Positions 43,368 to 44,582 of a stretch of DNA of 44,582 nt are shown here, in pieces. The position numbers and the translations under genes were made by a program. Source of the stretch: Dendronalium phyllosphericum CENA369 (GTDB lineage: Bacteria; Cyanobacteriota; Cyanobacteriia; Cyanobacteriales; Nostocaceae); NCBI RefSeq assembly GCF_016056275.1, contig NZ_JAECZA010000026.1:1-44582 (forward strand), in the 5' to 3' direction. The number at the start of each line of letters is the position of its first letter. The stretch's first letter is position 1. Below the pieces are notes generated by a model. The model saw only the letters and a list, made by a program, of their open reading frames with translations, searched no databases and had not been told where the DNA came from.

Positions 43368-44453
43368 TTACAATTGTCGCCGCACAACTTGCCATTTCCC
43401 CAACCAGCTTAACAGCTCTCGTTCGCTCATGCGGCGTTTTCGAGATTGTAACTTTAATACCGCTTCTAATTCTGCTGCACTTGCGCCTGTTTTCTCTACC
43501 CAACGGTTCACTAGAGTTTGGCGTTCTAGGGGTATTTGTCCCAATCCCAAAGCTTTTTGCAATTGTAACTGTTCTTCTTTACCCACCATCTCTACAACAA
43601 AGTCGCTAGATTCAGCTTTTTGCAACACACCTGCCAAAGCTTGAATATATGCTTGGCTATTATCTACAACTGGCGTTTCTAAAGCTACTGGTTTCCCAAA
43701 ACGGCGATTTTGCGCCCAAATTAGCACTAATAGCAAAACACCTACTTGCACCAGTATGGGTAATACAGGAGTTTTTGCAAAATAGCTGAGTAAGTCACCT
43801 TGACCTTCACTTTGTCTGATATCAGCATCTTTGTAGCCGTGAATATACTCATCCACAAATACAGATTTATTTTTATTAGTGACTAAATTGGCAAGATATT
43901 TGAAATTACTTAAATTATCTTGGTAGGCATTGGCAGCCAGATAGCGAGTCGTAGAAAAAATCGCTTTTCCTTTATTGTATTTTTCTTCCCAGACTACAGC
44001 ACCAAAGCGATCGCCTAAAGAAACTTGTTGCGGCTTGGCTTTTGCATCGCGTCTTCGCGTCTCAATTTTGACATCGCCAAAGGGCGATTTTTGCATAGTG
44101 CTAAAATCTGCTGCCGTTACCTGCTGGTTTGCACCCAAAATCACCAAAGTGTTACCTTTTTCTACCCATTTGCGCTCTTGATAATCCAGCACGGGTTCTC
44201 TGAGAATACTGTATACCTGCAAAAGAGTCACTGGGCTTTCTGTCTTAAGATTGCTCAAAGGCTTTTGCCAGCGCTGGATAGTAGTTCCTTGCTGTTGCAT
44301 AAAAGCATACCAAGCACCATACCCATTGGGAGCGCGATTATAAGTAGAGCCATTACTAATTTTGCTATTATTGGGAGCCGCTATCAAGGTAAGTAAGATT
44401 ATCACCCCTAAAGCGATCGCTCCTATCCAAACAATGCGGTTTGAGCGTTTCAT
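43368..44453 (-). CDS. DUF4350 domain membrane protein (MoxR cluster)
   Basis: The product is 361 residues from the ATG at 44453; the frame runs 17 codons further but those codons are STRR-derived. The first transmembrane helix is at about 6-27 (IVWIGAIALGVIILLTLIAA). The DUF4350 domain follows (YNRAPNGYGAWYAFMQQQG, then TLVILGANQQVTAADFSTM, and SVFVDEYIHGY), a GATase-like fold. A second hydrophobic segment (PVLPILVQVGVLLLVLIWAQ) is at about 229-248, and a cytoplasmic helical tail of about 100 residues ends in RKRRMSERELLSWLGKWQVV. DUF4350 proteins are regularly encoded beside moxR and DUF58 genes. It is 75 bp upstream of moxR on the same strand, so co-transcription is likely. Confidence 0.85.
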   Translation of the reverse strand: MKRSNRIVWIGAIALGVIILLTLIAAPNNSKISNGSTYNRAPNGYGAWYAFMQQQGTTIQRWQKPLSNLKTESPVTLLQVYSILREPVLDYQERKWVEKGNTLVILGANQQVTAADFSTMQKSPFGDVKIETRRRDAKAKPQQVSLGDRFGAVVWEEKYNKGKAIFSTTRYLAANAYQDNLSNFKYLANLVTNKNKSVFVDEYIHGYKDADIRQSEGQGDLLSYFAKTPVLPILVQVGVLLLVLIWAQNRRFGKPVALETPVVDNSQAYIQALAGVLQKAESSDFVVEMVGKEEQLQLQKALGLGQIPLERQTLVNRWVEKTGASAAELEAVLKLQSRKRRMSERELLSWLGKWQVVRRQL

Positions 44454-44461
44454 ACTAACTA

Positions 44462-44543
44462 AGTGCTGAGTGCTGAGTGCTGAGTTAGGAGAGACGCGAT
44501 TCATCGCGTCTGTACAGTTGTCAGTTGTCAGTTGTCAGTTGTT
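44462..44543. repeat. Two STRR blocks upstream of the DUF4350 gene
   Basis: GTGCTGA-type heptamers lie at 44462-44485 and CAGTTGT-type heptamers at about 44515-44543. A hairpin GACGCGATTCATCGCGTC stands between them. They lie where the promoter of the DUF4350-moxR cluster would be expected. Confidence 0.8.
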
Positions 44544-44582
44544 ATTCTTACCTCCCCATCTCCCCCATCTCCCCCCTGTCTC

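Overview
The window reads as chromosomal DNA of a filamentous, heterocyst-forming cyanobacterium (order Nostocales, Nostoc-like). The signs are a HetP-family gene, the C-terminal half of DnaE carried behind a naturally split intein, numerous HIP1 octamers (GCGATCGC), many 7-bp short tandem repeats (STRRs), several MITE-like elements, and a cyclooxygenase-like / catalase-related gene pair of the type described in Nostoc punctiforme. No tRNA, rRNA, CRISPR array or transposase gene was recognised.

Layout. (1) 1-5.6 kb: two paralogous AAA-like (AAA_35) ATPases, one of them fused to a CHASE2 sensor domain, with a CYTH phosphatase and a short DUF928-like secreted peptide between them. (2) 6.2-9.2 kb: a two-gene oxylipin operon, fatty-acid heme dioxygenase then catalase-related hydroperoxide lyase. 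(3) 9.6-15.0 kb: a sugar operon, a divergent sucrose-synthase-like glycosyltransferase followed 22 bp later by a GH65 phosphorylase fused to beta-phosphoglucomutase. (4) 15.9-22.2 kb: HetP-like protein, DUF442 phosphatase-like protein, two RodZ-type HTH membrane proteins around an alpha/beta hydrolase, and gatA. (5) 22.4-32 kb: split-intein dnaE C-half, an orphan PD-(D/E)xK-like protein, a hypothetical, DUF6464, a thermonuclease-like protein, a PAT-type acetyltransferase, a glycosyltransferase-like protein and an M16 peptidase. (6) 32.3-39.7 kb: an accessory block holding a 21-bp tandem array interrupted by a MITE, a conserved hypothetical, an HNH nuclease with a small partner, HicB next to a decayed hicA, a DUF6887-like protein, a large NACHT NTPase with eleven 34-residue HEAT-like repeats, and a Uma2 nuclease. 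Inverted copies of one repeat family bracket it. (7) 39.8-44.5 kb: a DUF4350-MoxR-(AIM24-like)-DUF58 cluster.

How genes work together. The dioxygenase and lyase should act in sequence: fatty acid to 10-hydroperoxide to a C10 oxo-acid and C8 alcohols. The sucrose-synthase-like enzyme and the GH65-PGM fusion should make or break a disaccharide and channel beta-glucose-1-phosphate to glucose-6-phosphate. The NACHT block looks like a conflict/defence neighbourhood, inferred from gene content only.

The most rewarding leads are: the sucrose-synthase homologue that has lost the glycine-rich donor loop and one UDP-binding arginine; the dioxygenase in which the distal-histidine position of cyclooxygenase reads as Asp; the NACHT protein with nearly identical neighbouring repeats; the hicA copy with both its probable start and an early codon mutated; the MITE sitting inside the first unit of the 21-bp array; and the recurring pattern of STRRs or MITEs supplying or abutting gene stop codons.
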